From: Apis mellifera
Taxonomy: Eukaryota; Arthropoda; Insecta; Hymenoptera; Apidae
Assembly: GCF_003254395.2 (NCBI RefSeq)
Contig: NC_037650.1
Coordinates: 5,270,071-5,334,070, forward strand
DNA: 64,000 bases
Reading direction: 5' to 3'
Each line of letters begins with the position of its first letter. The stretch's first letter is position 1. Under the pieces are notes generated by a model. It ran no database searches, was not told the DNA's origin, and worked only from the letters and a program-made list of their open reading frames with translations. The position numbers and the translations under genes are program-made. Shown piece by piece: positions 62,776 through 64,000 of the stretch.

Positions 62776-63746
62776 TACGTTTCTGCTCGTTTCTCCGTAC
62801 ACTTTCGTTCCGTACGTGCGTAACGATCACGCGAATGGAAGCATTTTACGAATGGGGGAGAGAGGGATGGATGGATGGATCTCTAGCCCTTCAAGGCGAA
62901 CCCAAGTTTTTTTTTTCTCAAATCAGTCGATCTTTTTACTTTTTCGATCGAATCGTAAGAAACACAACAGGGATTATCCGTGATTCAGAAAGGGGCGATG
63001 AAAATTCCCCATTTGTCGAAATTTCCATTAATTCCCCCATTTGGCTCAGGACCGCGAATATTTCGTTTTTCGCCTCGGCCGGAGAATTACTGGGTCACGA
63101 AACCGCGAAAACCGCAATTTCAAGACTCGACCGAATGGGCGATACACTTGAACGCGATTACGCGAGTTGGCCGCGTTAAACGCATTAGCGTGAAGGATTA
63201 ACCGGATACTGGTCGCCACCATTGCCAAAAAGGACCTCCTCCCACCTCTCCTCCACTATTTCGGGGGTGTTGAAAGATCAGAAGCGGGTTCTTTCTCGCT
63301 TCGGTTACGAATTCACTCGTTGATCCATTCATTGAATTCGCGCACGAAAAACGGTGTCCGAAGAAGGAACAGGCGAAGCGCGACAGAGGATCGCGGCGGG
63401 ATGGAAGGAAGGATGAGGGGTGAAACACAGGAGGGGGTGGAGGAGGGAGAGGAAGAGGACGGAACTTAGCGAGTGCTTCTAGCTAAACAAATATGTACTC
63501 ACGTACTCATTCACCTATCTCCCAGTCAGTCCTACCTACGCCCCTTCAGCCCTTTTAAAGACTTTTCCCGCTGTCCCAGACTCTAACCTCCAGCCGTCAT
63601 CCCCTACCCAAACAGAACAAGACGTTTGGACGTTGCGTATCACGGGGTTCGAGGAAGAGAGAAGGCCATCTCTAAGGCTAACTCTTTTCGCGCGTTCGAA
63701 ACCTTTTTCATCGCTCTCTAGACGTTCTAGGCAGACGTTGTTCCCC

Positions 63747-63777
63747 GTCGAGTCGAGTCGAGTCGAGTCGAGTCGAG
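63747..63777. repeat. (GTCGA)n pentanucleotide repeat
   Basis: Six tandem GTCGA units in the GC-rich right end of the window, each with a CpG and a TCGA site. Confidence 0.9.
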
Positions 63778-64000
63778 TGTCTGCGGCGATTGCGCTGGCT
63801 AACCGTAGTGTCATTCGCCAACACCGTGAACCGTCAACGATGATTCTTCGAAAAAGATATACCATCCACTCTTCACCTCTGTTTCTACACGCACACGATA
63901 CATTTTCATTCCGTCAAAAATACGTCTATTTAATTCTTACAATCACGCAATCTTTACCAACAACGTCGAAGAGGCGATAGAAGAATGTCAAAGAGATTTA

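Larger units (their letters stand above)
51410..64000 (-). other. Upstream region of FoxP: no coding exon recognised
   Basis: 12.6 kb, richer in GC and CpG than the left half, with many open but unconserved-looking frames on both strands. It likely holds 5' UTR exons, a first intron and promoter(s) of FoxP. A candidate minus-strand donor GAGTAC-GTGAGT (near 63495-63503) could end a noncoding first exon. Simple repeats include (CT)n and (GTCGA)n. I see no tRNA, rRNA or transposase. Confidence 0.5.

Noticed and set aside
51410..64000. tRNA or other structured RNA genes
   Set aside because: No GTTCGAANCC-type B box with a plausible cloverleaf was found by eye here or elsewhere in the window; a tRNAscan run would be decisive.

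Overview
The window looks like nuclear DNA of an insect, most likely a hymenopteran and probably a bee. It is AT-rich and full of microsatellites and homopolymer runs. Its two recognisable genes are broken by GT-AG introns, and the forkhead protein is a clear invertebrate FoxP. The species call is inference; I could not run a search.

Layout. Positions 485-955 hold what looks like the last exon of an unidentified plus-strand transcript. Positions 1162-13365 are a satellite array of 33 complete head-to-tail monomers of 368-371 bp. A partial 34th copy and more degenerate fragments follow, to about 13840. An AT-rich spacer with a foldback repeat (14428-14635) leads to a plus-strand gene of nine coding exons (15423-21689). 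It encodes a 636-residue dual-specificity phosphatase of the PTPDC1 type with an intact HCHAGLGRTG active-site loop. One of its introns carries a MITE-like inverted-repeat element.

From about 22 kb onward the window is dominated by FoxP on the minus strand, tail-to-tail with the phosphatase gene. Its coding exons run from the start codon at 51383 down to the stop at 27721. I rebuilt 17 coding exons plus one alternative exon. All junction phases agree, giving 864 residues (form A) or 879 residues (form B). The protein has poly-Q segments, a C2H2 zinc finger, a leucine zipper, a forkhead domain and an acidic tail with SUMO-like sites. Two in-phase, mutually exclusive exons (34670-34800 and 32006-32181) give two different second halves of the forkhead domain. 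Form B replaces the recognition-helix histidine with threonine and adds an RGRPRK AT-hook. Its splice donor also contains a stop codon, followed by a polyadenylation signal, which suggests a 737-residue short form.

From 51410 to the right edge (12.6 kb, richer in GC and CpG) I see no convincing coding exon. It is probably 5' UTR, promoter and long 5' introns of FoxP. The two genes have no evident functional link; one is a phosphatase, the other a DNA-binding regulator. The points most worth a second look are the FoxP isoform architecture, the satellite array, and the small transposon-like or retroposon-like elements inside introns.
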